From NCBI GenBank assembly GCA_965214025.1, contig CBDCAW010000023.1, positions 80,661 through 144,660 of the forward strand: a stretch of 64,000 nucleotides of DNA, in the 5' to 3' direction. Shown here in pieces: positions 1 through 7,864 of this stretch. The position numbers and the translations under genes are program-made. Under the pieces are notes generated by a model that did no database searches, was not told the DNA's origin, and saw only the letters and a program-made list of their open reading frames with translations. Numbering within the stretch: position 1 is the first letter of the stretch; every line of letters begins with the position of its first letter. The DNA is from Granulosicoccus sp965214025 (GTDB taxonomy: Bacteria > Pseudomonadota > Gammaproteobacteria > Granulosicoccales > Granulosicoccaceae).

Positions 1-1
1 G

Positions 2-1063
2 GGCGGTACCCATGTGAACGGGCTGCGCACCGGGCTCACCGATGCGGTGCGTGACTTCTGCGATTTCCGCAACCTGTTGCCGCGTGGCGTGAAGATCACC
101 CCGGAAGATGTCTGGGAACACGTGAGCTACGTGTTGTCGGTAAAGCTGGAAGACCCGCAATTCTCCGGCCAGACGAAAGAGCGTCTGTCGTCTCGTGAAT
201 GTGCCGTTTTCGTCTCGGGTGTGGTCAAGGACCACACGACTCAGTGGCTGAACCGGCATGCCGAAACCGGCGATCAGATCGCCGGCATGGTGATCGCCAG
301 TGCCCAGCAGCGGGCGCGGGCCGGCAAGAAGGTCGTGCGCAAGAAGGTGACCAGCGGCCCGGCGCTGCCCGGCAAGCTGGCTGATTGCAGCTCTACCGAT
401 CTGGCCCGTACCGAGCTGTTCCTGGTGGAAGGCGACTCGGCCGGCGGTTCGGCCAAGCAGGCGCGGGATCGCGAGTTCCAGGCGATCATGCCGCTGCGCG
501 GGAAGATACTGAACACCTGGGAATCAGCGCCGGAGCAGCTGTTCAGCTCGCAGGAGGTGCATGACATCTCGGTGGCCATCGGTATCGACCCCGGTGCCAC
601 CGATCTGCACAAGCTGCGCTACGGCAAGATCTGCATCCTCGCCGATGCCGATTCCGACGGCGCCCATATCGCCACCTTGCTCTGTGCCTTGTTCGTGCGC
701 CATTTCAGGCATCTGGTCGAGATGGGGCATGTGTACATCGCGATGCCACCGTTGTATCGCGTCGATGTGGGCAAGGAGGTGTTCTATGCGGTCGACGAGC
801 TCGAACGTAACGCCATCATGGACCGTATCGAGGCAGAGAAGAAGAAAGGCAAGGTTTCCGTCACCCGCTTCAAGGGTCTGGGTGAGATGAATCCGTTGCA
901 ATTGCGTGAAACCTCGGTCTCGCCCGACACGCGCAGGCTGGTGCGTCTGACCATCGCCGATGACGACGATACCTTCAAGATGATGGACATGTTGCTGGCG
1001 AAGAAGCGCGCCGGCGATCGCAAGAGCTGGCTGGAGAGCAAAGGGGATCTGGCCGATGTGTGA
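2..1063 (+). CDS. parE: DNA topoisomerase IV subunit B (3' part)
   Basis: This is the C-terminal portion of the ATPase/TOPRIM subunit of topoisomerase IV, which with ParC decatenates daughter chromosomes. The frame is open from the window edge and reads GGTHVNGLRTGL at once, the end of the GHKL transducer region, so the true start lies outside the window. The TOPRIM domain is visible as ELFLVEGDSAGGSAKQ followed by the metal-binding ADADSDGAHIA. The C-terminal RFKGLGEMNPLQL box is also present. ParE is preferred to GyrB because there is no GyrB-type insertion after TOPRIM and because of the wording KILNTWE and HDISVAIGIDP. The stop overlaps the next gene by 8 bases. Confidence 0.95.
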   Translation, partial: GGTHVNGLRTGLTDAVRDFCDFRNLLPRGVKITPEDVWEHVSYVLSVKLEDPQFSGQTKERLSSRECAVFVSGVVKDHTTQWLNRHAETGDQIAGMVIASAQQRARAGKKVVRKKVTSGPALPGKLADCSSTDLARTELFLVEGDSAGGSAKQARDREFQAIMPLRGKILNTWESAPEQLFSSQEVHDISVAIGIDPGATDLHKLRYGKICILADADSDGAHIATLLCALFVRHFRHLVEMGHVYIAMPPLYRVDVGKEVFYAVDELERNAIMDRIEAEKKKGKVSVTRFKGLGEMNPLQLRETSVSPDTRRLVRLTIADDDDTFKMMDMLLAKKRAGDRKSWLESKGDLADV

Positions 1064-2075
1064 TGCCGGAGTCGACTATCTGTTCGACCAACCACCGGCA
1101 CCGGGCACACGGTTCGAGGTGGTGCCCGGTATCGACTGGGTCTGCATGCCGCTACCGTTCGCCCTGAACCATGTGAACTGCTGGTTGTTGCACGATGGCG
1201 AGGACAACTGCCTGATCGATACCGGCGTTGCCTCCGACAGGACCCGTAGCCTGTGGCAACAGGTGTTGGGGAAGGATGAATACCCGGAAAAGCTGTTGGT
1301 CACGCACTACCATCCCGATCATATCGGGCTGGCCGGCTGGTTCGCCGCCAACGGTTCACACGTTCTCGGCAGTGACATCGAGATGGCCAAGGCGCGGCGT
1401 GTATGGCAGACCGCAGACGACACCTACGCAGGGCATTTTGCCGACTGGTGTGCCGAGCACGGGGTGAGTGCCGAGATGAAGAGCCATGTGCGGCGCTCCG
1501 GCAATGTCTACCGAATGCTGGCCGGTGAACCACCGACGCGTTGGCGAACATTGTCGGAAGAGCGCGGAATCGACCTCTGTGGCCGGCACTTCGAGGTCTT
1601 GTTCGGGCGTGGTCATGCACCCGCGATGATCATGCTGTACGCCAAGGAAGACCACCTGCTGATCGCAGCCGACCAGGTGTTGCCCGCGATCTCGCCCAAC
1701 ATCAGCCTTCTGCCGGGCGATACTGACCCGAATCCGCTCGAAAGCTTTCTCGATTGCCTCGATACACTGCGACGCCTTCCCGAAGATACACGCGTGCTGC
1801 CATCGCATGGTCGTCCCTTCACCGGTCTGCATGCCCGCATCGATCAGCTCGTCGCGCATCACGAGCAGCGCTGCGCCGATGTCGTCGAGGCGTGCCGAGA
1901 GCCATGCCGCGCCGTCGAGCTCTTCCCCGTACTGTTCACCCGGGAGCTCGACGAGCAGCAGCTCTCGTTTGCCCTTGGCGAGACGCTGGCGCACCTTGCC
2001 CTGCTGGAGCAGCAGGGCAAGGTGCGCCGGGAAGAGGCTGAAAAATCAGGGCATACCGTGTTCGTCAGTCGGTAG
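1056..2075 (+). CDS. Metallo-beta-lactamase fold hydrolase
   Basis: This 339-residue protein belongs to the glyoxalase II/LACTB2-like branch of the metallo-beta-lactamase superfamily. The metal-binding motif HYHPDH (in THYHPDHIG) lies near residue 88. Downstream are a second histidine region (FGRGHAPAMI) and LPSHGRPF, consistent with a dinuclear zinc site. The C-terminal 80 residues look like the helical/winged extension of LACTB2-type members. The ATG overlaps the parE stop by 8 bases, so translation is probably coupled. The substrate cannot be read from the sequence; thioester or phosphodiester hydrolysis would both fit. No signal peptide is seen, so it should be cytoplasmic. Confidence 0.85.
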   Translation: MCDAGVDYLFDQPPAPGTRFEVVPGIDWVCMPLPFALNHVNCWLLHDGEDNCLIDTGVASDRTRSLWQQVLGKDEYPEKLLVTHYHPDHIGLAGWFAANGSHVLGSDIEMAKARRVWQTADDTYAGHFADWCAEHGVSAEMKSHVRRSGNVYRMLAGEPPTRWRTLSEERGIDLCGRHFEVLFGRGHAPAMIMLYAKEDHLLIAADQVLPAISPNISLLPGDTDPNPLESFLDCLDTLRRLPEDTRVLPSHGRPFTGLHARIDQLVAHHEQRCADVVEACREPCRAVELFPVLFTRELDEQQLSFALGETLAHLALLEQQGKVRREEAEKSGHTVFVSR

Positions 2076-2165
2076 GCAAGCGCTGCTCGACGCACCGCCA
2101 GCCCGGTCGCACCAACTGCACGATAGACCTCTTGCTCTTGGGTCGGGCACTTCTCCCGGGGGCGC

Positions 2166-2999
2166 CTAACGCGCCTGCAGATAGAGCGGCTGCACGATCG
2201 CTCCATACTTGCGCAGGTCTTTCACTCGCGTGTCGGGCGAGGGGTGGGTCGACAGGAATTCAGGCCCACTCTTGCCGCCGCTGGCCGCACCCATCTTCTG
2301 CCACAACGTGACTGCCGCCTGGGGGTCGTATCCGGCCCGTGCCGACAGTTCGATCCCCACCCGATCTGCCTCTGTCTCATGGGCGCGGCTGTGCCTCAGT
2401 CCGAACACCGTCTGATAGGCCATCTGCGTCATGTCGACGGCGGCAGAGCCGGCGCCGATGGCAACCGCACCGGCACCGATGACCAGGCCGGTCAACGCCT
2501 GTTCCGAGGATCGCTCGCGTGAGTGCTCACGCAGGGCGTGCGCGATCTCGTGACCCATGATGGCCGCGATTTCGGCATCGGTGAGTTGCAGCTGTTCGAT
2601 GATGCCGCTGTAGAAGGCGATCTTGCCGCCCGGCATGCACCAGGCGTTCAACTGTTCCGATTCGATCACGTTGACCTGCCATTCCCATTGCAGGGCATCC
2701 TCTCGAAAGGCACTGACCTGTGGAATGATGCGCTCGGCGATCTGGCGTACGCGTGCGGTCAGTGCGGCGTCGGAGTTGAGCTGGCCCTCGTTCTGCGCGC
2801 CCTGCAGCACCTCGGCGTAGGCTACCCTCGCGCCCTGGTTGAGCTGTTCCGCTGGCACCAGCGGCGACATCCGCTGCGTCCGATCAAGGCCGATGACGCC
2901 ACTCTTCGTGGTCTGCACGGTGGTGCAGGTGGCGATGCTCGCCGCGAACAGCAATATCAGCGCGATTCGCGGCAGGCGCGATAGAGGTCGTAGGGTCAT
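2166..2999 (-). CDS. M48 family metalloprotease, lipoprotein
   Basis: This is a 277-residue periplasmic zinc protease of the LoiP/YggG/BepA type. The zinc motif HEIAH is at residues 150-154, and the third ligand is likely the glutamate of HETEAD further on. The N-terminus is a hydrophobic leader ending in SIATC, a plausible but slightly atypical lipobox (Thr at -1), which would anchor the protein at Cys25. There is no TPR domain, so it resembles the short LoiP-type proteins rather than BepA. The start ATG has an AGGAAG ribosome site about 6 bases upstream. It converges with the preceding hydrolase gene with 90 bases between them. Confidence 0.88.
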   Translation of the reverse strand: MTLRPLSRLPRIALILLFAASIATCTTVQTTKSGVIGLDRTQRMSPLVPAEQLNQGARVAYAEVLQGAQNEGQLNSDAALTARVRQIAERIIPQVSAFREDALQWEWQVNVIESEQLNAWCMPGGKIAFYSGIIEQLQLTDAEIAAIMGHEIAHALREHSRERSSEQALTGLVIGAGAVAIGAGSAAVDMTQMAYQTVFGLRHSRAHETEADRVGIELSARAGYDPQAAVTLWQKMGAASGGKSGPEFLSTHPSPDTRVKDLRKYGAIVQPLYLQAR

Positions 3000-3042
3000 C
3001 AGTTGCTTCCTGACGTGAGCCGTCGAACGGGACGGGGGAATC

Positions 3043-3143
3043 GAGATTGTATAGCCAGCGTCAGATCGGTTGCGTGATGTTGTCCGGACGTTCGGTCAGA
3101 AGTATGTGCTGGCGGTAATCCACCGATACCACGAAGAAGCTTG
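3043..3143. repeat. Direct repeat copy 1 (relic of acetolactate synthase 3' end)
   Basis: These 101 bases align without gaps to 4815-4915, with 13 mismatches by eye. The right copy is the last 83 bases of the acetolactate synthase gene plus 18 bases beyond its stop. This left copy has no complete gene attached. The two copies bracket the CooC-like ATPase and the small His/Cys-rich gene. Confidence 0.85.
3061..3143 (-). pseudogene. Truncated acetolactate synthase C-terminal relic
   Basis: Read on the minus strand, this piece keeps the acetolactate synthase frame for its last 27 codons and ends with the same TQPI-stop. The frame is closed by a TAA about eight codons before the homology starts, so there is no start codon or body. 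Compared with the intact copy it has 10 base changes, all of which alter the amino acid (nine codons) and none of which is silent. It is best read as a non-functional leftover of a duplication. Confidence 0.75.
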
Positions 3144-3205
3144 CTTTTTCAAAACAGGAAACTTATTACATATTCCGGATCATTCACACATGACAACGGA
3201 ATTTC

Positions 3206-4195
3206 ATGAAAGTCGCTTTCGTAGGTAAGGGGGGCAGCGGAAAGACCACACTTGCCGCCCTGTTCTCCCGCTATGCCGCCGAGCACGGCCGCCACGTTCT
3301 CGCCATCGATGCCGACATCAACCAGCATCTCGCGACCGCCATCGGCATGCTGCCTGAAGACGCTGCCTCCCTGCCGTCAATGGGCCTTGAGATCGATCGC
3401 ATAAAAGAGCATCTGTGTGGCGACAACCCGCGCATCTCCTCGGCCTCCACGATGATCAAGACAACACCTCCGGGTCGTGGATCGCGTCTGCTGAGGCTCG
3501 GCGGAACGAACCCGATCTTCGATCACTTCATCAGGCGTGAAGGCGGCATCGAGCTGATGGCTGTCGGCCCGTTCGACGAAGGCGATATAGGCACGCGCTG
3601 CTATCACTCGAAGACGGGGTCGGTTGAACTCCTTTTGAATCACCTGATCGACGATGAGCGGTCCTGTGTGGTGGTCGACATGACGGCCGGCGCCGATGCC
3701 TTCGCTTCCGGCCTCTTCACTCGCTTCGATCTCACGGTTCTGGTAGTGGAGCCGACGCTCCGATCCGTTGGCGTCTACGAGCAGTACCGAAATTATGCCC
3801 GCCAGCACGATGTCGCCATTCGAGTCATGGCCAACAAGCTCGACGACCTCGACGATCGTGACTTCGTCCGAGATCAAGTCGGAGAAGATCTGATCAACGG
3901 ACTTTCGCGATCCTCTTTCATCAAGGCGATGGAGAAGGGACGGGTGCTGCCACTGGGCGATCTGGAGCCTGCCAACCGAACGGCTCTCGAGGATCTCCTT
4001 CTGAGCGTTGGTCGACAGAGGAAGGATTGGAACCGATATCATCGGGATGCCATTCACTTTCACAGGCGAAACGCGGCGAGCTGGGCGAATGAGGCGATCG
4101 GCACCGATGTGACCCATCAAATCGACCCTGATTTCACGATGTCGGAAGCTGCCGAAGCTGTCCTGGGCAGAAAATCGATTGGCGAGGCCGCGTAG
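3206..4195 (+). CDS. CooC/ArsA/MinD-like P-loop ATPase
   Basis: This 329-residue SIMIBI-class NTPase has the deviant Walker A KGGSGKTT at residues 8-15. An IDADIN switch I-like segment follows, then VVDMTAGADAF (Walker B/switch II) and VMANKLDD (base recognition). The closest recognisable group is CooC, the nickel-insertion ATPase of carbon monoxide dehydrogenase, but the usual CooC cysteine pair is not obvious and no CODH gene is present here. The start has a GGAA site 6 bases upstream. The 60 bases before it are AT-rich. A candidate promoter is TTGCTT at 3141, 17 bases, then TATTAC. The gene sits inside the repeat-flanked insert and is followed by a small His/Cys protein. A metal-trafficking role is inference. 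Confidence 0.7.
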   Translation: MKVAFVGKGGSGKTTLAALFSRYAAEHGRHVLAIDADINQHLATAIGMLPEDAASLPSMGLEIDRIKEHLCGDNPRISSASTMIKTTPPGRGSRLLRLGGTNPIFDHFIRREGGIELMAVGPFDEGDIGTRCYHSKTGSVELLLNHLIDDERSCVVVDMTAGADAFASGLFTRFDLTVLVVEPTLRSVGVYEQYRNYARQHDVAIRVMANKLDDLDDRDFVRDQVGEDLINGLSRSSFIKAMEKGRVLPLGDLEPANRTALEDLLLSVGRQRKDWNRYHRDAIHFHRRNAASWANEAIGTDVTHQIDPDFTMSEAAEAVLGRKSIGEAA

Positions 4196-4272
4196 CCACG
4201 ACCATTCATCATCGACAGGCCGCCATCGATAGGCAGCGCGTCAACGAGAATGATGATTGCGTCAGCTCGTAG

Positions 4273-4291
4273 GATGTAATAACGTTACATC
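4273..4291. promoter_or_regulatory. Perfect 7-bp dyad, probable operator
   Basis: The sequence GATGTAATAACGTTACATC has exact 7-base arms separated by 5 bases. It lies 31 bases before the GTG of the small His/Cys gene. The half-site TTACAT also occurs at about 3166, ahead of the CooC-like gene. This fits a dimeric repressor or activator site, but the regulator is unknown. Confidence 0.5.
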
Positions 4292-4321
4292 TGGTCTTTC
4301 GATAGCAACAGGAGATATCCC

Positions 4322-4708
4322 GTGTCCTATCCATCCATTCATCACCATCTGGAAACTCAAGGTGCGATCGCCGATACCGCGTCGGACGATCAGCTTCGCC
4401 AGGCCTTCATCGGCGCCTTCCATACCGACCTGCCGCTTGGCTACGCCAAGGTGAGTGAGCTGGTCGAGAAGATGCGCGACAGGCAAGAGCGTGCCATGCT
4501 GACGCTTGATCCGAACTCTGAAGAAGGCAAACAGTTTGCCCGTCTGATGGCACCGGACATTCCGCGCGAGGTGCTGGAAGATCACTTCGATTGCGCTTTC
4601 GGTTTCTATAACTGCTGCAAGGGCGTTGCGGCTCCCGCGCGTGACGGGCTGAAGATGACGCTGAAAGAGCAGGTCGACGCTCAGCATCCCAACTTCGTGG
4701 ATTGCTGA
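4322..4708 (+). CDS. Small His/Cys-rich protein of unknown function
   Basis: This 128-residue cytoplasmic protein was not recognised as any family. It starts at GTG with a good AGGAGA site 7 bases upstream. An N-terminal HHH cluster is at residues 7-9. The C-terminal half has a C-x6-C-C motif (in DCAFGFYNCC), and the protein ends in cysteine (NFVDC). The middle is helical, with the segment KVSELVEKMRDRQ. The His and Cys pattern and its position after a CooC-like ATPase suggest a metal-binding or redox partner, but this is inference. The gene has its own upstream dyad, so it may be expressed separately from the ATPase. A 7-bp hairpin (4737-4757) follows the stop. Confidence 0.6.
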   Translation: MSYPSIHHHLETQGAIADTASDDQLRQAFIGAFHTDLPLGYAKVSELVEKMRDRQERAMLTLDPNSEEGKQFARLMAPDIPREVLEDHFDCAFGFYNCCKGVAAPARDGLKMTLKEQVDAQHPNFVDC

Positions 4709-4736
4709 ACGTACGCCACGTTGCCGGATATGCCCT

Positions 4737-4757
4737 GATCGCGAGAACGCCGCGATC
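4737..4757 (+). terminator. Hairpin after the small His/Cys gene
   Basis: GATCGCG (4737-4743) pairs exactly with CGCGATC (4751-4757) around a 7-base loop, 28 bases after the stop. No T-run follows, so it may only be a transcript-end or stability hairpin. Confidence 0.35.
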
Positions 4758-4814
4758 GTGGAGACCTCGGCTTCTGGTCGTCAATCCGACGGGTCGAACG
4801 GCATCGGTTTAGCG

Positions 4815-4915
4815 GAGACTGCATGGCCAGCGTCAGATCGGTTGCGTGATCTTGCCCAGACGTTCGGTCAGAAGTGCGTTCTCGCGGTAATCCACCGGTA
4901 CCACGACGAGGCTTG
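4815..4915. repeat. Direct repeat copy 2 (3' end of acetolactate synthase)
   Basis: This is the right-hand partner of 3043-3143. It covers the last 27 codons, the stop and 18 downstream bases of the acetolactate synthase gene. It marks the right edge of the two-gene insert. Confidence 0.85.
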
Positions 4916-6566
4916 GGCCCGGTTCCTCGAGCGCCTCGCGCAGGGTCCGTTCGACGCCGTCGGCCCCGGCCACGAGATGGCCTCGCCAGCCGAAGGCGCT
5001 GGCCAGCTGCAACCAGTCGGGGTTGCCGAATGACAGCGGTGTATGCCGCCCGAATTCGTTCTGCTGCTTCCAGGCGATCAGGCCATAGGCGTGATCTTCC
5101 CAGACCATCACGGTGATCCCGGCCTTGAGCCGATATGCCGTTTCCATTTCCTGCACGTTCATCATGAAGCCGGCATCGCCACAGATCGCCAGCACATGCC
5201 GCTCCGGATGCACCAGATGAGCGGCGATGGCACCTGGCAATGCGAAGCCCATCGAGCAGAAGCCGTTCGGGATCAGGCAGGTATTGGGCTCATGGCAATG
5301 GTAGTGGCGGGCGATCCACATCTTGTGCGCCCCGACATCCGACAGCAAGATGTCGTCCGGCCCCATCACCTTACGCACATCGGCCAGGATCTTCTGCGGG
5401 CGCACGGGCGTGGTGCTCGCTCCGGCGTCCGTATTGGAATCCATCGGGAGAGCTGTCGCGGCGGTAGTGTCGGAGCCTGTCTCCTGATCCGTTCCGGCTG
5501 TCGTATCGTTCGCGTAGCGAGCCAGCTCCTCGGTCATGGCGTCGCGCACCTTGCGCTGCTGTCTCAGGTCGAACGTCGGTGGCGGAGCGGCGTCGATCCG
5601 CTCGTTGAGCATCCACAGGGCGTGTGCCACGTCGCCCACCACTTCCACGACCGGCTGGTAATGCTCGTCGATCTCGGCCGGCAGGAAGTCGATGTGGATC
5701 ACCTGCTTGTCGCCGCCCGGATTCCACAATTCCGGGTGATATTCGACCATGTCGTAGCCGATGGTGATCACCAGGTCAGCATCGTCGATCGCGTAGGAGG
5801 GGATGTCTTTCGAACCGAGGCCGATGGTGTAGAGCGACCAGGCCGAGTCCATGTCGACACACCCCTTGGCCATGAACGTGCTCAACACGCCCACACCGGT
5901 CTTCTCGCACAGCAGGCGCAACTGCTTGCTGGCGCGACGGCGAATGCAGCCGTTGCCGGCGATGATGATCGGCCGCCTGGCGCTTGCCAGCACCTCGAAG
6001 GCCTGGTTCATGATCTTGTCGTCCGGCACCGGGCGACGGAACCGATGCACGCTCAGCGGCTGCTTCTCGCTGGCACTGCCCGCCACGTCTTCCGGCAGCT
6101 CCACATGCACGGCCCCGGGCTTCTCGGTGCGGGCCAGGCGTACCGATTTCCGGACGATCTCGGGAATGTTGTCCGGATGCAGTACCGTGGTCGACCACTT
6201 GGTCACCGGCGTGAACATCTCCACGACGTCCATGATCTGGTGCGACTCCTTGTGCAGCCGCGTGGTCGCACCCTGACCGGTGAGCACCAGCATCGGCGAG
6301 CGGTCCATGTTCGAATCCGCCACGCCGGTGATGAGATTGGTGGCGCCGGGGCCGAGCGTGCCCAGGCAACCCGCCGGCTGGCCGGTCAGGCGGCCGTACA
6401 CCTCGGCCATGAAGGCTGCGCCCTGCTCATGGCGCGTAAGGATGAAGCGAATGGAGGACGACTCCAGTGAGATCATGAAATCGGCGTTTTCCTCTCCCGG
6501 CACGCCGAAGATGTACTCGATGCCTTCGTTCTCCAGGCAGCTCACGTACAGGTCAGATGCTTTCAT
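4833..6566 (-). CDS. Acetolactate synthase large subunit-like ThDP enzyme
   Basis: This 577-residue thiamine-diphosphate enzyme is expected to condense two pyruvates to 2-acetolactate and CO2. The N-terminal Pyr domain has FGVPGEENADF and the catalytic-glutamate segment RHEQGA. The central domain follows, and the C-terminal PP domain has the ThDP/Mg motif GDAGF with a degenerate distal part (WEDHAYG). The start is placed at MKASDLYV, where family alignment begins; a further 16 codons upstream are open. Residues about 353-388 are a Thr/Asp/Ala-rich insert between the central and PP domains (DNA 5403-5510). No small regulatory subunit gene is adjacent, so a catabolic or stand-alone type is likely. 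Another member of the ThDP decarboxylase family cannot be excluded. Confidence 0.85.
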   Translation of the reverse strand: MKASDLYVSCLENEGIEYIFGVPGEENADFMISLESSSIRFILTRHEQGAAFMAEVYGRLTGQPAGCLGTLGPGATNLITGVADSNMDRSPMLVLTGQGATTRLHKESHQIMDVVEMFTPVTKWSTTVLHPDNIPEIVRKSVRLARTEKPGAVHVELPEDVAGSASEKQPLSVHRFRRPVPDDKIMNQAFEVLASARRPIIIAGNGCIRRRASKQLRLLCEKTGVGVLSTFMAKGCVDMDSAWSLYTIGLGSKDIPSYAIDDADLVITIGYDMVEYHPELWNPGGDKQVIHIDFLPAEIDEHYQPVVEVVGDVAHALWMLNERIDAAPPPTFDLRQQRKVRDAMTEELARYANDTTAGTDQETGSDTTAATALPMDSNTDAGASTTPVRPQKILADVRKVMGPDDILLSDVGAHKMWIARHYHCHEPNTCLIPNGFCSMGFALPGAIAAHLVHPERHVLAICGDAGFMMNVQEMETAYRLKAGITVMVWEDHAYGLIAWKQQNEFGRHTPLSFGNPDWLQLASAFGWRGHLVAGADGVERTLREALEEPGPSLVVVPVDYRENALLTERLGKITQPI

Positions 6567-6697
6567 GGGCCAGTCTTCTTGCGAGGGGGTCATGCACGCT
6601 ATCATACGAGGCACGCTACCCCTTCGGCAGCGGCCAGAGCGTCTGCACGTCAGGCGATCTTACATTCGTCGACTTGTACCAACACAGGATTGCCGCC

Positions 6698-6985
6698 GTG
6701 GCCACCATGCACCTGAGCCTTCAGATCCAACCCCGGGTTTCCGATGAGCAGCTGTATCCGGTGGTCGATGCGGTGATCGCCGATATTCGCGCCAGTGGTC
6801 TGCCACATATCGTGGGTGCCATGGAAACCACGATAGAAGGGAACATCGATGAGCTATTCGCGCTGGTGAAGCAGGCGCACCTGCGCTGCATAGAGCTGGG
6901 TGCCGAGCGCGTCGGTGCCACGATCAAGACAGATTTCAAGCCTTCGGGCATCAGCTTCGAGGAGAAGTTGCATCAGTACCGCTGA
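6698..6985 (+). CDS. YkoF/MTH1187-type thiamine-binding protein
   Basis: This small protein of 95 residues has the thiamine-binding ferredoxin-like fold known from YkoF and MTH1187 (recognisable by LSLQIQPRV, ADIRASGLP and GAMETTIEG). Such proteins bind thiamine or its pyrimidine part. The GTG at 6698 is chosen because AGGA lies 8 bases before it; an ATG at 6707 is the alternative. Its stop overlaps the permease ATG by one base (TGATG), so it is the first gene of a thiamine-precursor transporter operon. It diverges from the ThDP-dependent acetolactate synthase gene. Confidence 0.8.
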   Translation: MATMHLSLQIQPRVSDEQLYPVVDAVIADIRASGLPHIVGAMETTIEGNIDELFALVKQAHLRCIELGAERVGATIKTDFKPSGISFEEKLHQYR

Positions 6986-7751
6986 TGAACAGACCTGCCA
7001 TCACGCTCGGCGTCATCATCGTTCTGCTTTGGCAGGTCATGTCCGTGTCAGGCCTTCTGAGCCCGACGCTGCTACCCGGCCCGCTGGCCATCGCACGATC
7101 GCTGGTCGACGATCAGGCCCTGTGGATGCCGCACCTGCAGACCACCTTGCTGACCGCGCTGAGTGGTTTCGCACTCGCGCTGGTGTTGGCGTTGGTGCTT
7201 TGCATCGGCATGGATCGCCACGAACTGCTAAAGCGTGCGCTGTATCCGTGGCTGCTGGTCTCGCAGATGGTGCCGATCATCTTCGTGTATCCGCTGATGC
7301 TGATCTGGCTCGGCTTCGGGCTGGCCGCCAAGGTCGCCGTGGTCACCCTGGTGTGCTTCTTTCCCATGGCCGTCAGCCTGGCCGACGGGCTTGCCCGCAC
7401 GCCGGCCGCGTGGCAGCGCATGTTGCAGAGCTTCGGTGCCAGTGAATGGCAACGGTTTCGCTACCTGCGGTTCCCGGCAGCGTTGCCGTCCACGTTCTCC
7501 GGCCTGCGCATCAGTGCCACGTATTGCATCATGGGTGCCGTGCTGGGTGAGTGGCTGGGTGCGCGCAGCGGGCTCGGCGTGTACATGTTGCGGGCCTACC
7601 AAAGCTTCACCCGCCGGCGCGTGTGTTCGCCGCCGTCGTGCTCGTCGTCTCACTCAGCCTGCTGCTGGTGGGCGTGATCCGGCTGGCCGAGAAGCGCTGG
7701 AGCTACACCGAACAATTTTCCCGTCAGGCGTCTGCACGCAAGGGTCACTGA
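6985..7751 (+). pseudogene. ABC transporter permease (HMP/thiamine type), frameshifted
   Basis: This is an inner-membrane permease of the SsuC/ThiX type, with about six hydrophobic segments and an EAA-like loop (LQSFGASEWQRFRYLRFPAA). The first frame runs to 7677 but becomes non-homologous after AYQSFTR near 7610. The expected ending (ARVFAAVVLVVSLSLLLVG to KRWSYTEQF) continues in another frame to a stop at 7751. The join would give the usual length of about 255 residues. Between 7605 and 7625 one base is missing, or two are extra, in a GC-rich stretch. The gene may be a recent pseudogene or the site of a sequencing error. The other transporter genes are intact. Confidence 0.8.
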
Positions 7752-7864
7752 TCGTTCGACGCCATGATGCACTGTCGGCACTGAGGCCTGCCGAGGGCAC
7801 CTCCGGCTCCGCTAGTGCCGCCAACTCTTAGTGCTACCAACTAACTCTCTCACTGGAGAACGTA

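Noticed and set aside
5043..6470. 475-codon plus-strand frame opposite acetolactate synthase
   Set aside because: It is rich in His, Arg and Val with no family features, and it covers a clear ThDP enzyme on the other strand.
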